This document shows, piece after piece, positions 1 to 9,800 of a stretch of 64,000 nucleotides of DNA. The DNA is from Lutibacter agarilyticus (lineage in GTDB: Bacteria; Bacteroidota; Bacteroidia; Flavobacteriales; Flavobacteriaceae). Both the position numbers and the translations under genes were made by a program. Below the pieces are notes generated by a model. It was not told the DNA's origin, did not search any database, and was given only the letters and a program-made list of their open reading frames with translations. The first letter of the stretch is position 1; each line of letters begins with the position of its first letter. Where the stretch lies: the NCBI RefSeq assembly GCF_900188235.1, contig NZ_FZNT01000002.1:434001-498000 (forward strand), read 5' to 3'.

Positions 1-84
1 AATAAGGGATTTACAATATTTCACATATTCTCACCAACAATTAAAAACTAAAAACTAAAAAACCATTCCTAACTACCAACTAAC

Positions 85-1341
85 ATGAGTGAAAATAATA
101 GTAACATTCAACGTAATCTTTGGGAAAATCCCTGGGGTTATATTGAATCTTTTTTTATAGGGTTTGGTTTAATGCTTACAGGCTTTTTAATTGAGGCTTT
201 TGTAACAACAAACGGCAATATATTTACAATAAAATATCCGTATAATGTAATTGCATTGGCGGGTTACATTATTGTATTGTTTATTTGCTATAAATGGTTT
301 ACTTCAAGTCAAGTTATTCGGTGGTTAACAAAAGTTCCTGCATCTATTTCAAGTATTGTATTAATTACAATTTTGGTTATGATTATGGGAACCGTGCCTC
401 AAGTTCCTTCAACAAATAATTTTATTAATAAGTTTGGGTTAAATCATATCACAACCAACTGGGCATTCCTATTAATTTTATTTCAATTTTTAACCTGTTT
501 AGGACTCGTTTCAATCAAAAGAATATTACAATTTAAATGGGATAACTTTGGTTTTGTTTTAAATCATGTAGGTTTATTTTTAGCACTTACAGCAGGTGTT
601 TTAGGTTCGGGAGATTTGCAACGATTATCAATAAATGTGTATGAAGGAAAACCAAGTTGGATTGCAACTGATGCTGAACGAAATGAAGTTGAATTGCCTT
701 TTGCCTTTTATTTAAAAGACTTTTTAATTGAAGAATACAACCCTAAATTAGCGTTGGTTGACAATAGCACAGGAAGTATTTCGCATAACGATGGCAAAAA
801 TTTATACCTAGTTGAAAAAGGCGAAACCTATTATTTTAACAACTTTGAAGTAACCATTGAAAATTATTTGCCAAATGCCATTCGTTTTGGAATGCGTTAC
901 GAACCAGTAAATGAACAGGGATCGCCACCAGCAGCCTACATTTCAGTGAAAAATATTGAAAACGATTCAATTCAAAAAGCTTGGATAAGTAGTGGAAGTT
1001 TTAGATATCCATACGAATCCTTAAAAATTAGTGAAGCATATTCTATGGTAATGACCATACCTGAGGCTAAGAAATTTAGTTCAGATATTGATATTTTAAC
1101 AAAAGATGGCGAACGTATAAGTACCATTTTAGAAGTAAATAAAGCATTCAAATACAAAGGATGGAAAATATACCAGCTAAGCTACGACGATAAAATGGGG
1201 AAATGGAGTAATTTAAGCGTTTTAGAGCTTGTTAAAGACCCGTGGCTCCCTTTGATATATTTAGGTATTTTTATGATGATTGCAGGTGCTATTTATATGT
1301 TTTGGGTAGGTAATAAAATAACTAAAAACGAAAACGAATGA
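85..1341 (+). CDS. ResB-like cytochrome c biogenesis membrane protein
   Basis: This 418-residue protein is probably the ResB/Ccs1-type half of the system II cytochrome c maturation machinery, which passes heme across the membrane and attaches it to apocytochromes. Three to four hydrophobic segments lie in residues 20-180, a long extracytoplasmic domain follows (about 190-385), and a last membrane helix sits near 388-410. That layout matches ResB-like proteins of Bacteroidota. The ATG of the next gene, a clear CcsA, overlaps its stop codon (ATGA), so the two are translationally coupled. In related genomes this pair often follows cytochrome c nitrite reductase genes; those would lie before position 1 and cannot be seen. 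The family is divergent, so the name rests on topology, some sequence character and the ccsA partner. Confidence 0.8.
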   Translation: MSENNSNIQRNLWENPWGYIESFFIGFGLMLTGFLIEAFVTTNGNIFTIKYPYNVIALAGYIIVLFICYKWFTSSQVIRWLTKVPASISSIVLITILVMIMGTVPQVPSTNNFINKFGLNHITTNWAFLLILFQFLTCLGLVSIKRILQFKWDNFGFVLNHVGLFLALTAGVLGSGDLQRLSINVYEGKPSWIATDAERNEVELPFAFYLKDFLIEEYNPKLALVDNSTGSISHNDGKNLYLVEKGETYYFNNFEVTIENYLPNAIRFGMRYEPVNEQGSPPAAYISVKNIENDSIQKAWISSGSFRYPYESLKISEAYSMVMTIPEAKKFSSDIDILTKDGERISTILEVNKAFKYKGWKIYQLSYDDKMGKWSNLSVLELVKDPWLPLIYLGIFMMIAGAIYMFWVGNKITKNENE

Positions 1342-2141
1342 CTTGGATAGATTTTCCTTTTTATAGCTCAATAACCGCATTTTTGTGGATAACAGGCCTT
1401 GTATTTTTATTTATTTCTTATAAAAAGCAAGCCATCACCAAAATAGCACACATTTTATTTATGGCAGGCTGGGCTGTACTAATTACATTCGTAATAAAAT
1501 TATGGATAGAATTAGACAGGCCTCCAATGCGAACTTTGGGTGAAACCCGTTTATGGTACGCTACATTTTTACCTGCAATTGGTTTTTTAACCTACATTCG
1601 TTGGAAATACAAATGGTTTTTAGCCTATAGCATACTTATGGCAACGATGTTTTTAACCATTAATTATTTAAATCCCGAAACCTATTCAAAAACCTTAATG
1701 CCCGCATTGCAAAGTCCATGGTTTATACCACACGTGTTGGTGTATTTATTTTCTTATGCTGTATTAACCGCATCAAGCGTTGTTGCCATCAAAGGATGGT
1801 ATGATAGTTACAAAGGAAATTTCAACATAGAAAGCTTAAAACTTGCCGACAATTTAGTATACATAGGTTTTGCTTTTTTAACCTTAGGGTTGCTTTTTGG
1901 TGCTTTATGGGCAAAAGAAGCTTGGGGGCATTATTGGACCTGGGATCCAAAAGAAATTTGGGCATTTTTAACTTGGATGGGCTATTTAATTTACATTCAT
2001 TACCGCTATTTTCACAGTCATAAAACCAAGCAAGCATTAACTATTTTGGCATTGGCATTTGTGGTGTTACTAGTTTGTTGGTTTGGCGTAAACTATTTAC
2101 CGGTAGCCAATACAAGTGTGCATACCTATACGCAATATTAA
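1338..2141 (+). CDS. ccsA: Cytochrome c biogenesis protein CcsA
   Basis: This is the heme-handling half of the system II cytochrome c synthase. The protein has 267 residues and about eight membrane helices. It carries the tryptophan-rich heme-binding signature starting with WGHYWTWDPKEIWAF at residues 196-210, and histidines near the ends of other helices (for example in the WFIPHVLVYLF segment and VHTY at the C-terminus) that fit the external heme ligands of the family. It overlaps the upstream ResB-like gene by 4 bases, so the two are cotranscribed and probably form one complex in the inner membrane. The WWD motif makes the family assignment firm. Confidence 0.93.
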   Translation: MTWIDFPFYSSITAFLWITGLVFLFISYKKQAITKIAHILFMAGWAVLITFVIKLWIELDRPPMRTLGETRLWYATFLPAIGFLTYIRWKYKWFLAYSILMATMFLTINYLNPETYSKTLMPALQSPWFIPHVLVYLFSYAVLTASSVVAIKGWYDSYKGNFNIESLKLADNLVYIGFAFLTLGLLFGALWAKEAWGHYWTWDPKEIWAFLTWMGYLIYIHYRYFHSHKTKQALTILALAFVVLLVCWFGVNYLPVANTSVHTYTQY

Positions 2142-2152
2142 AACCAATATTT

Positions 2153-2629
2153 ATGGAATATTTTACATTAGCAAGAGTTTTACACGTAGTAGCAGTTGTT
2201 TTGTGGATTGGCGGTGTTTCAATGGTAACAACGGTAATTATTCCGGCAGTAAAAAAAATGAAATCAAAAGAAGAGCAAATAGAAACCTTTGAAAAAATTG
2301 AAGGAAGATTTGCCATACAAGCAAAAATAACCACACTTATTACCGCAATTACTGGTTTTTATATGGTATATGTATTGGACGCTTGGTACCGCTTTTTAGA
2401 GCCTCGTTTTTGGTGGTTTCACGCTATGGTAATTGTATGGGTACTTTTTACGGTAGTTTTATACATTTTAGAACCTTTTGTATTACACAAACTATTTAAA
2501 AAATACGCAAACCAAAACCCCGAAAAAACCTTTAAGATTATGCACAGAGCACACTGGTTTTTATTGTTGTTAAGCTTAATAACCATTGTAGGAGCAGTTG
2601 CAGGTTGCCACGGATGGTTTTTCTTTTAA
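2153..2629 (+). CDS. Small CopD-like four-helix membrane protein
   Basis: I place the start at the ATG at 2153, 11 bases after the ccsA stop; the frame is open further upstream but that part overlaps ccsA. The 158-residue product has four hydrophobic helices, with a histidine in helix 1 (RVLHVVAVVLWIGG), HAMVIV in helix 3 and a HRAHWF motif near the last helix. Intramembrane histidines of this kind are seen in CopD/DUF2269-like and cytochrome-b-like proteins. The position directly behind ccsA suggests a role linked to heme or cytochrome maturation, but this is inference. No enzyme motif is visible. Confidence 0.6.
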   Translation: MEYFTLARVLHVVAVVLWIGGVSMVTTVIIPAVKKMKSKEEQIETFEKIEGRFAIQAKITTLITAITGFYMVYVLDAWYRFLEPRFWWFHAMVIVWVLFTVVLYILEPFVLHKLFKKYANQNPEKTFKIMHRAHWFLLLLSLITIVGAVAGCHGWFFF

Positions 2630-2639
2630 ATTCATTTTA

Positions 2640-2737
2640 TTTGGGCGTTTCCCTTCGGGTCAGGCTGTCATTACTCGCTTTTTTTAGTTTTATTTTAAAC
2701 TAAAAAAGAGCTCAAACATGCCATTCCATCCTTAACG
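2640..2737. repeat. Interspersed GGGCGTT...CCTTAACG repeat element
   Basis: The gap between the CopD-like gene and the convergent DUF481 gene contains a non-coding element that starts with TTGGGCGTTTCCCTTCGGG and ends with CCATTCCATCCTTAACG. Its middle forms an A/T hairpin (CTTTTTTTAGTTT paired with AAACTAAAAAAGAG). From general knowledge, elements of this shape are scattered between genes in many Flavobacteriia genomes. The window contains only this one copy that I noticed, so the repeat status rests on recognition rather than on a second copy here. Confidence 0.5.
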
Positions 2738-2850
2738 TAAAAAATAATAGCAAGCCTAACAGGTTAATTAAACCAATTAGGTTTTTAATTTTTCAGCTTC
2801 AAAACAAACTGTATTTTAGTTTCTGTGTATTTTATAATATCTAAAAACAA

Positions 2851-3873
2851 TTAATTATAATCCCAACCTAAAGTAGTTTGAAACGTATAATCTCCTTTTG
2901 TAGCACCAGTTACGGGCTGATTGTCAAAGTTGTAAGTTAAACCAGATTTTATATATATGCTAGAAGTAATGTCGTATTTTAAGTTAAATTTATAATCAAA
3001 ACGCACCCTTCCTTTTTCAGTTAAACTGGGTGATAAAGTAGCGGAAGTAAGAATACTAAAATCACCAATATCATATTTATTTAATTCCGCAGAAAAATAA
3101 GATTCTAAACTGCTTTTACTATCACTTGAACTCGTATAAGATTCATTATTAAAAGCTAAACCAGCTCCAGTTCCAAAATAAAGATTATTGGTTTTTGTCA
3201 CAAAATAACCAGCACCTAAACTTCCTGTTGTACGTAATTTTAATTGTTGATCACTATTAGATAATAAATCAATAGCACCAGACAAGTACCAATCTTTAAG
3301 TAAAAAACGTTGTACATTTATGTTAGCTTCATACCTACTAATATCATCGGTATTGTCTTGCCTACTATAAACCAAGTGAAATGAGTTTAAAAAATTCCAT
3401 TTAGATGCTTTATAATTAATTTTGGCATTCATAGTTAGCTGTTTGAAATTGTTGGCCTTTGTGAGCGAAAAACCGGTGTCAAATGCTAATTCTATTCGTT
3501 TTAAAAAAGAACCACTAGTAAACGGATCTAGCGAAGTAATTTTGTTTAAACTTGTTTTTATGGTTTTACCTTGATGAACTAAAATAACATCTTTCGTATT
3601 TATAGAATCAGAATGAATAGAAGTATTAAATCTTCTTCCATCAGTCAAAGTCATAATAAATTCTCTTTTACTATAAATTTCTTTTACTTTCCACCACTTA
3701 ATTTTAAAATCACTATCGCTATAAGGAGTTTTAAAAACAAGCACACTTTGGTCCATACTTTTAACTTCTCCAATTAAAATTTGGTTACTAGCCAATTTTA
3801 TGGAATCTTTTTGAGAAAACCCATAAAAACTTAGCATTAAAAATAAAAGAGAAACAGTTATTTTTTTAAACAT
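2851..3873 (-). CDS. DUF481 family outer-membrane beta-barrel protein
   Basis: The 340-residue product has a Sec signal peptide (MFKKITVSLLFLMLSFYGFSQ). Residues 25-110 form a small beta domain that resembles the N-terminal part of DUF481 proteins (LASNQILIGEVKSMD, then LTDGRRFNTSI). The rest, to the C-terminus, consists of alternating aromatic-rich beta strands (for example YLSGAIDLLSNSDQ, NLYFGTGAGLAF) and ends in a short aromatic strand, TLGWDYN. This fits a DUF481/YdiY-type barrel in the outer membrane. No substrate is known. It is transcribed towards the upstream cytochrome genes and stands alone. Confidence 0.8.
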   Translation of the reverse strand: MFKKITVSLLFLMLSFYGFSQKDSIKLASNQILIGEVKSMDQSVLVFKTPYSDSDFKIKWWKVKEIYSKREFIMTLTDGRRFNTSIHSDSINTKDVILVHQGKTIKTSLNKITSLDPFTSGSFLKRIELAFDTGFSLTKANNFKQLTMNAKINYKASKWNFLNSFHLVYSRQDNTDDISRYEANINVQRFLLKDWYLSGAIDLLSNSDQQLKLRTTGSLGAGYFVTKTNNLYFGTGAGLAFNNESYTSSSDSKSSLESYFSAELNKYDIGDFSILTSATLSPSLTEKGRVRFDYKFNLKYDITSSIYIKSGLTYNFDNQPVTGATKGDYTFQTTLGWDYN

Positions 3874-3939
3874 ATTTTTGTAGCGTAACTATTTACGTTG
3901 TTAAAAATACATTTTTTCTTTTAAAAAGGAAAAATTAAA

Positions 3940-4908
3940 TTAATAGCCAATCTTTTCACGAACTCTTTTAAGTACTTCACCAGCAACAGCTTTTGCTTTT
4001 GTAGCACCAATAGCTAAGGCTTTGTCAATTTCTTCTAGGTTTTCCATAAAATAGTTATAACGAGCTCTTTCTTCAGAGAATTTATCAACTAAAAGTTCAT
4101 AAAAAGCTTGTTTTGCGTGTCCGTAGCCGTAATTTCCACCTTCATAATTTGCTCTCATTTCAGCAATTTGTGCTACCGAAGCTAATAATTTATACAAGGC
4201 AAATAAGTTACAAGTGTCAGGGTTTTTAGGGTCTTCTAACGGCGTAGAATCTGTTTGAATTTTCATTATTTGTTTGCGCAATTGCTTGTCTGGCAAAAAC
4301 AAATTGATAATATTTCCGCTCGATTTACTCATTTTTCCTCCATCAGTTCCTGGAACCCACATGGTTCCTTCTTGTATTTTTGCTTCTGGCGGAACCAAGG
4401 TTTCTCCCATTTGATGGTTGAAACGATTGGCAACATCACGTGTAATTTCTAAATGTTGTAATTGATCTTTTCCAACAGGAACAACTTCAGCATCATATAA
4501 TAAAATATCTGCAGCCATTAGCATTGGATAGCCAAATAAACCTGCGTTTACATCTTCCAATCTATCTGCTTTGTCTTTAAAACTATGTGCTAAAGTCAAA
4601 CGTTGGTAAGGAAAAAAGCAACTTAAATACCAAGAAAGTTCCGTTGTTTCAGGAATATCACTTTGTCTATAAAAAACAGTTTTAGTCACATCTAAGCCAA
4701 AAGCAAGCCAAGTTGCGGCTGTGCTATACGTATTTGCCCGTAATTCTTCACCGTTTTTTATTTGGGTTAAAGAGTGCATATCAGCAATAAATAAAAATGA
4801 TTCATTTGCAGGATTATTAGCCATTTCAATAGCTGGTATAATTGCGCCTAATAAGTTTCCTAAGTGTGGTGTTCCGGTACTTTGTACTCCGGTTAAAATT
4901 CTTGCCAT
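3940..4908 (-). CDS. trpS: Tryptophanyl-tRNA synthetase
   Basis: This enzyme charges tRNA(Trp) with tryptophan at the expense of ATP. The 322-residue length is normal for bacterial TrpRS. Both class I signatures are present: the HIGH equivalent TPHLGN at residues 13-18 and KMSKS at 192-196. The conserved FGYPMLMAADILLYDA and VPVGKDQLQHLEITRD segments lie between them. The ATG at 4908 is the right start, because the protein begins with the usual LTGVQSTG strand a few residues in. The gene is monocistronic, with a promoter-like element 22-29 bases upstream. Confidence 0.98.
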   Translation of the reverse strand: MARILTGVQSTGTPHLGNLLGAIIPAIEMANNPANESFLFIADMHSLTQIKNGEELRANTYSTAATWLAFGLDVTKTVFYRQSDIPETTELSWYLSCFFPYQRLTLAHSFKDKADRLEDVNAGLFGYPMLMAADILLYDAEVVPVGKDQLQHLEITRDVANRFNHQMGETLVPPEAKIQEGTMWVPGTDGGKMSKSSGNIINLFLPDKQLRKQIMKIQTDSTPLEDPKNPDTCNLFALYKLLASVAQIAEMRANYEGGNYGYGHAKQAFYELLVDKFSEERARYNYFMENLEEIDKALAIGATKAKAVAGEVLKRVREKIGY

Positions 4909-4929
4909 TTAATTGTTGTTTACTTTCCG

Positions 4930-4937
4930 CAAAAGTA
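4930..4937 (-). promoter_or_regulatory. Promoter -7 element of trpS
   Basis: On the minus strand the sequence reads TACTTTTG, an exact match to the Bacteroidota -7 consensus TAnnTTTG. It lies 21 bases before the trpS ATG, which predicts a short leader of about 14 bases. Nineteen bases further upstream is only a TTTT run instead of TTTG. The promoter partly overlaps the terminator of the gene upstream. Confidence 0.5.
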
Positions 4938-4953
4938 CATATTTCAACCGCAT

Positions 4954-4977
4954 AAAAAAAGCGGCAATTACCGCTTT
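4954..4977 (-). terminator. Rho-independent terminator of the GlsB-like gene
   Basis: A 7-bp stem (AAAGCGG with CCGCTTT, 6-base loop) is followed on the minus strand by seven T residues. It lies just past the stop codon of the small membrane protein gene at 4982-5221 and separates that gene from trpS. Confidence 0.75.
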
Positions 4978-4981
4978 AAAT

Positions 4982-5221
4982 CTATTTTTTCTTAATAGCG
5001 CCTGCAATTGCTAAAATAACTACCGCACCAATAACGCCTTCTAATAAATCTCCAAAAGTACCATTTAAAATTACAATCCCTAAAAAACCAAAAATCCAAC
5101 TACCTACCAATCCACCAATAATTCCCAATAAAATGTTTTTAATAATACCATAGCCGCCGCCTTTCATAATTGTTCCGGCTAGCCAACCTGCAATTCCTCC
5201 AATAATAATTGAGTAAATCAT
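4982..5221 (-). CDS. GlsB/YeaQ/YmgE-type small membrane protein
   Basis: The 79-residue protein is almost entirely hydrophobic and glycine-rich. It has the repeating pattern of the transglycosylase-associated / GlsB-YeaQ-YmgE family: IIGGIAGWLAGTIMKGGG near the N-terminus, then GIIGGLVGSWIFGFLGI, a short polar hairpin, and a last helix ending in KKK. Two or three inner-membrane helices are expected. Members are often linked to envelope or general stress, but the molecular role is not known. It is a single gene with its own terminator. Confidence 0.85.
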   Translation of the reverse strand: MIYSIIIGGIAGWLAGTIMKGGGYGIIKNILLGIIGGLVGSWIFGFLGIVILNGTFGDLLEGVIGAVVILAIAGAIKKK

Positions 5222-5291
5222 AATTTTACATGTAAAAAGTTAATATGCGATGAAATTAACAAAATAAAAACGAAAAGTGCAGCTAAATTTT

Positions 5292-5299
5292 TACATTTG
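5292..5299 (+). promoter_or_regulatory. -7 element directly before plsC
   Basis: TACATTTG matches TAnnTTTG exactly and ends one base before the ATG at 5300. The expected transcription start would fall at or near the second in-frame ATG at 5306, which would give a leaderless mRNA. There is no TTG in the -33 position, so this could be chance. Confidence 0.35.
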
Positions 5300-6064
5300 A
5301 TGCTTATGAAAATTTTTAAATTCATTTTTTACATAGTTTGGCGATGCTGGTTTTACGGTTGGGTATTGTTTACAATAATTCCAATTTTCCCTGTATTACT
5401 AGTTGTTACATCATCAGATAAATTGTATCCAGTATTTTTTAAAATAACACAGGCTTGGGCAAATACCATTCTTTTTGTCATGGGTTTTAAAGTAAGTTTG
5501 TTTGAAGAGGAAAAATTAGATGATAATAAGAGCTATATTTTTTGCCCAAATCATACTTCTATGATTGATATCATGCTTATGCTTTCAATAGCTAAAAATC
5601 CGTTTGTTTTTGTTGGAAAAAAAGAACTAACTAAACTTCCAATTTTTGGATTCTTTTACAAACGAACCTGTATTATTGTAGATAGAAATAACAGTAAAAG
5701 TAGAACAGCTGTTTTTGATGCAGTAAGAAAAAGATTAAGCAACGGATTGGATGTTTGTATTTTCCCTGAAGGTCTAGTTCCTGATGATGAATCTATAGTG
5801 TTGAACGAGTTTAAAAAAGGCGCTTTTAGATTGGCAATTGAGCACCAAATTCCTATTGTACCAATTAGTTTTTACGATTGTAAAAAAAGATTTTCATACA
5901 CTTTTTTTAGTGGTAGCCCAGGGAAGTTAAGAGTCAAAATTCATGCATTTATTTATACGGAAGGTTTATCTTTAAAAGAGTGCGCTGCGTTAAAAAACAA
6001 AACTTTCAATTTACTTTATAACGATTTAATTTCCGACGAGAAATTACAACAACAACGTAATTAA
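5300..6064 (+). CDS. plsC: 1-acyl-sn-glycerol-3-phosphate acyltransferase (PlsC family)
   Basis: The product should add the second acyl chain to lysophosphatidate in phospholipid synthesis at the inner membrane. An N-terminal membrane helix (residues 10-40) is followed by the acyltransferase HX4D motif, NHTSMID with His85 and Asp90. The FPEG motif, which binds the glycerol phosphate, comes later. Length (254 residues) is normal. The open frame begins with a TTG; I prefer the ATG at 5300, with 5306 (MKIFKFIF) as an equally likely start. The paralogue count of this family is often high in Bacteroidota, so the exact lipid substrate is uncertain. The next gene starts 25 bases downstream and may be in the same operon. 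Confidence 0.88.
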   Translation: MLMKIFKFIFYIVWRCWFYGWVLFTIIPIFPVLLVVTSSDKLYPVFFKITQAWANTILFVMGFKVSLFEEEKLDDNKSYIFCPNHTSMIDIMLMLSIAKNPFVFVGKKELTKLPIFGFFYKRTCIIVDRNNSKSRTAVFDAVRKRLSNGLDVCIFPEGLVPDDESIVLNEFKKGAFRLAIEHQIPIVPISFYDCKKRFSYTFFSGSPGKLRVKIHAFIYTEGLSLKECAALKNKTFNLLYNDLISDEKLQQQRN

Positions 6065-6089
6065 TTTGGTTCAACATTGTTTAACAATT

Positions 6090-6749
6090 ATGAAAAAGAA
6101 GAACATCACTTATTACGATCCAAAAGAGGAAAAATTAAACGTAGTTTCTCATTTTATAGGCCTTATTTTAAGTGTAATCGCTTTAATTTTATTAGTTGCT
6201 TATGCACTTAATTATGGAAATAGTTGGCATGTAATAAGTTTTTCAATTTACGGTGCTAGTTTAATTGTGTTGTATTCGGCATCAACAATGTATCATTATG
6301 TTCAAACGCCTAGTTTACGTCAAAAATTAAACATTTTTGATCATTCAGCAATTTACATTTTAATAGCAGGTACTTATACGCCTTTTACCTTGGTGGTTTT
6401 AAAAGGTTGGGTTGGGTGGACCATTTTTGGAGTTTCGTGGGCGTTGGCCATTTTTGGGGTTATTTTCAAATTATATTACACCGGTAAATACGATAAAATT
6501 TCAACCATAGCCTATGTTTTAATGGGTTGGTTAATTGTTTTTGCAATAAAACCCTTGGTCAACAATTTTCCTATTGAAGGTTTGTTGTGGTTATTAGCTG
6601 GCGGACTCTTTTACACAGTTGGCGCTATTTTATACAGTATAAAAAGCATAAAATACAACCATGCCATTTTTCATATTTTTGTATTATTAGGAAGTTTCTC
6701 TCACTTTATGGCCGTATTTTTTTACGTATTGCCTATTCATAAAAATTAA
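6090..6749 (+). CDS. Hemolysin III / PAQR family membrane protein
   Basis: The product has 219 residues counted from the ATG at 6090; an upstream TTG in frame is less likely. It has seven membrane helices and the family motifs: SASTMYHY after helix 2, DHSAIYILIAGTYTPF in the middle, and HAIFHIFVLLGSFSHF near the end. The conserved serine, aspartate and histidines are those proposed to bind a metal in PAQR-type hydrolases. Bacterial members are named after a Bacillus hemolysin, but a toxin role is unproven and a lipid-related membrane function is more likely. It lies 25 bases behind plsC, which fits a membrane-lipid operon. Confidence 0.85.
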   Translation: MKKKNITYYDPKEEKLNVVSHFIGLILSVIALILLVAYALNYGNSWHVISFSIYGASLIVLYSASTMYHYVQTPSLRQKLNIFDHSAIYILIAGTYTPFTLVVLKGWVGWTIFGVSWALAIFGVIFKLYYTGKYDKISTIAYVLMGWLIVFAIKPLVNNFPIEGLLWLLAGGLFYTVGAILYSIKSIKYNHAIFHIFVLLGSFSHFMAVFFYVLPIHKN

Positions 6750-6825
6750 ACAACGTTTTTTTAATTATCTCCTTGTTTTTTAGTATTTTCAATGAAAATT
6801 TGCTGAATTTTAAAAACCTTCATTT

Positions 6826-9800
6826 ATGAAACTTCGTTATGTATTAATCGCTCTAACTTTTAGTGTGCTTTTATTTTCTTGTAAAAAAGAAACTCCGCAA
6901 GAATCAACCAATAATTTATTTCAATTTAAAGAGTATATAAATTACACCACATCAGGCGTAGTTTCAATTGCTGAACCTATTAGAATTGATTTAGCAAAAG
7001 AAGTTGAATCTTGGGAGTCAAATCAAGAAATTGAAACGGATTTAATAACAATTAGTCCAAGTATAAATGGAAAATTATCAGCCTTAAATACACGAAGTTT
7101 ATTATTTCAACCTTCAAAAAATTTACAACCAAATACGGAATATACTGTAACCGTGAAATTAGGTGAAATGTATGCAAACATTCCTTCAAAATATAAAACC
7201 TATACCTTTAAGTTTAAAACTATAGCACAAAATTTTGCCGTTGCAACTACCAATTTTCAATCGTATAATAAAGAGTGGCAATACATTGAAGGTAGCATTA
7301 AAACAGCCGATGTTTTAGCGTTTGAAAAAGTAAAAACTATTATTTCAGCAACACAAAAAAATAAAAACTTGGCTATAAAATGGAAAGAGTCAGACTCAAT
7401 TCATACAAATTTTAGCTTCAAAATTGATAGCGTTCAGCGTTTTGAAGACGATTCTGAAGTGTTACTTTCTTGGAATGGAAAAACAATAAACGTTGATAGC
7501 GAAGGACAATCTTCATTAAGAATTGCAGGAAAAAACAACTTTTCAATTTTAAATATTGAAGTAATTCAAACTCCTGAACAATTTTTGAAAATTAATTTTT
7601 CAGATCCACTAAAAAAACAACAAAATTTTAATGGTTTAGTGGCTATTAAAAATGCTGAAAACTTAAAGTTTGTGGTTGATGGAAATATCTTAAAAGTGTA
7701 TCCAAGCACCAGAATTGCAGGAAATGTGTTGGTTGATGTTTTTCAGGGTATTAAAAGTGTTGATGGTTATAAATTAAAAAAATCATTTTCTGAAACAGTT
7801 GCTTTTGAACAGTTAAAACCCGCAGTTAGGTTAATTTCAAGTGGCGTTATTTTACCAAATTCAAACAATCTAAAAATAAATTTTGAAGCCGTTAATTTAA
7901 AAGCAGTTGATATACGAGTTATCAAAATTTTTGAAGACAATGCGTTGCAATTTTTACAGCAAAATAGCTTAGGAAGTAACAACAGTTATAATATTAGAAG
8001 AGTAGGAAGAAGAGTTGCTAAAAAAACAATGAATTTAGTAACAAGCAACGTTGAAAATAATGGAAAATGGAAAGCCTATGCGGTTGATTTGTCTGAAATG
8101 ATAAAAGCCGATCCGGGTGCAATTTACAGGGTTGAATTCAGCATAAAACAGAAATATTCATTATTTAAATGCGAACGAAGCGAAGTTGAAACTTCAACTA
8201 CTGAAGACTTTTTTGAGGAAGATTTTTATGAAGAGGATGTTCAGTTGTCAGACGATTTAGATGAAAGAGAAGAGCAATATTGGGACAATTTAATTTACAA
8301 TTATAACAACGACTATTATAACTGGAGAGATCGTGAAAATCCGTGTAAAAAAGCGTATTATTTTAATGAAGATAATACAGTTTCTATTAATATTTTAGGT
8401 TCTAATTTGGGTGTAATTGCTAAAAAAGGCGAAAACAAATCGTACTTTTTTGCAGTGACAGATATTTTAACAACGCAGCCAATTTCAGAAGCTACAATTA
8501 GGCTTTACAATTATCAGCAACAAGAAATTGCAAAAGCAACCACCAATAATGAAGGAATTGCAAATGTTGAGTTGGGTAAAAACGCCTTCTTTGCAATTGT
8601 TTCAAAAAACAAGCAAAAAACTTATTTAAAATTAGAAGATGGTTACTCGCTTTCGTTAAGTAAATTCAATGTTTCAGGAAAAAAATTACAGAAAGGTTTA
8701 AAAGGCTTTTTGTATGGAGAACGTGGTGTTTGGCGACCAGGAGATTCCATTCATTTAACATTTGTTTTAAACGATAAGGCAAATCCGTTACCAAAAGAGC
8801 ATCCTATAAAATTAGAGGTAACTGATGCTCGTGGAAAATTAGCCTTTAAAGAAATTACAACCAATAACGTAAACGGAATGTACCAATTTACAGTGCCAAC
8901 TTCGAGCAATGCACCAACAGGAAATTGGAATGGCACAGTAAGCGTTGGTGGTGCTAAATTTCAACAATCGTTAAAAGTTGAAACCGTTAAACCAAACCGC
9001 CTAAAAATTAATATTGATTTTAAAGATGAGGTGCTTACAAATAAGCAGCCAATTAACGGAACTTTAAGTGTAAAATGGTTGCACGGCGCGGTTGCAAAAA
9101 ATATAAAAACTGAGGTAAATGCTAAATTTAGTTCAAACTTTAATGCGTTTAGTAAGCAATATCCAACATATATTTTCAACGATCCTACGAGAGATTTTTC
9201 TTCGGAAGAAGTGAAAATATTTGATGGAAAATTAAACGAAAAAGGAGAAGCAATTATCAATAAGAAAGTAAGCTTAAAAAATAAAGCTCCGGGAATGTTG
9301 AAAGTTGCATTTTTAACCAAGGCTTTTGAAAATGGAGGTGATTTTTCAATGGATGTAATTACTAAAAATTACGCGCCTTATACTTCTTTTGTTGGGTTGA
9401 ATTTACCGAAACCAAAAGCATATAATTCGTATGATACTGATGAGAATATTGAATTTGATGTGGTTTCAATTGCTGCGGAAGGAAAACCAGCACCAAATAC
9501 ACAATTAGAAGTTGAAGTATTTCAAATTCAATGGCGTTGGTGGTGGAGCTCAAGCTACGAAAGTTTATCATCATACAGCGGAAGCAGTTATCACAAACCA
9601 TATAAGAAATTACAATTAACCACCAATTCCGCAGGAAAAGCAAACTTTAAATTAAACATTTCAGATGATGATGGCGGACGCTATTTAATTAGAGTAATCA
9701 ATAAAAAGAGCGGACACGCAACAGGCGCAACAACCTATTTTTATAAAAACTGGTGGAAACGTCCAACCAACGATCCTGAAGCTTCAAAAATGTTGGTTTT

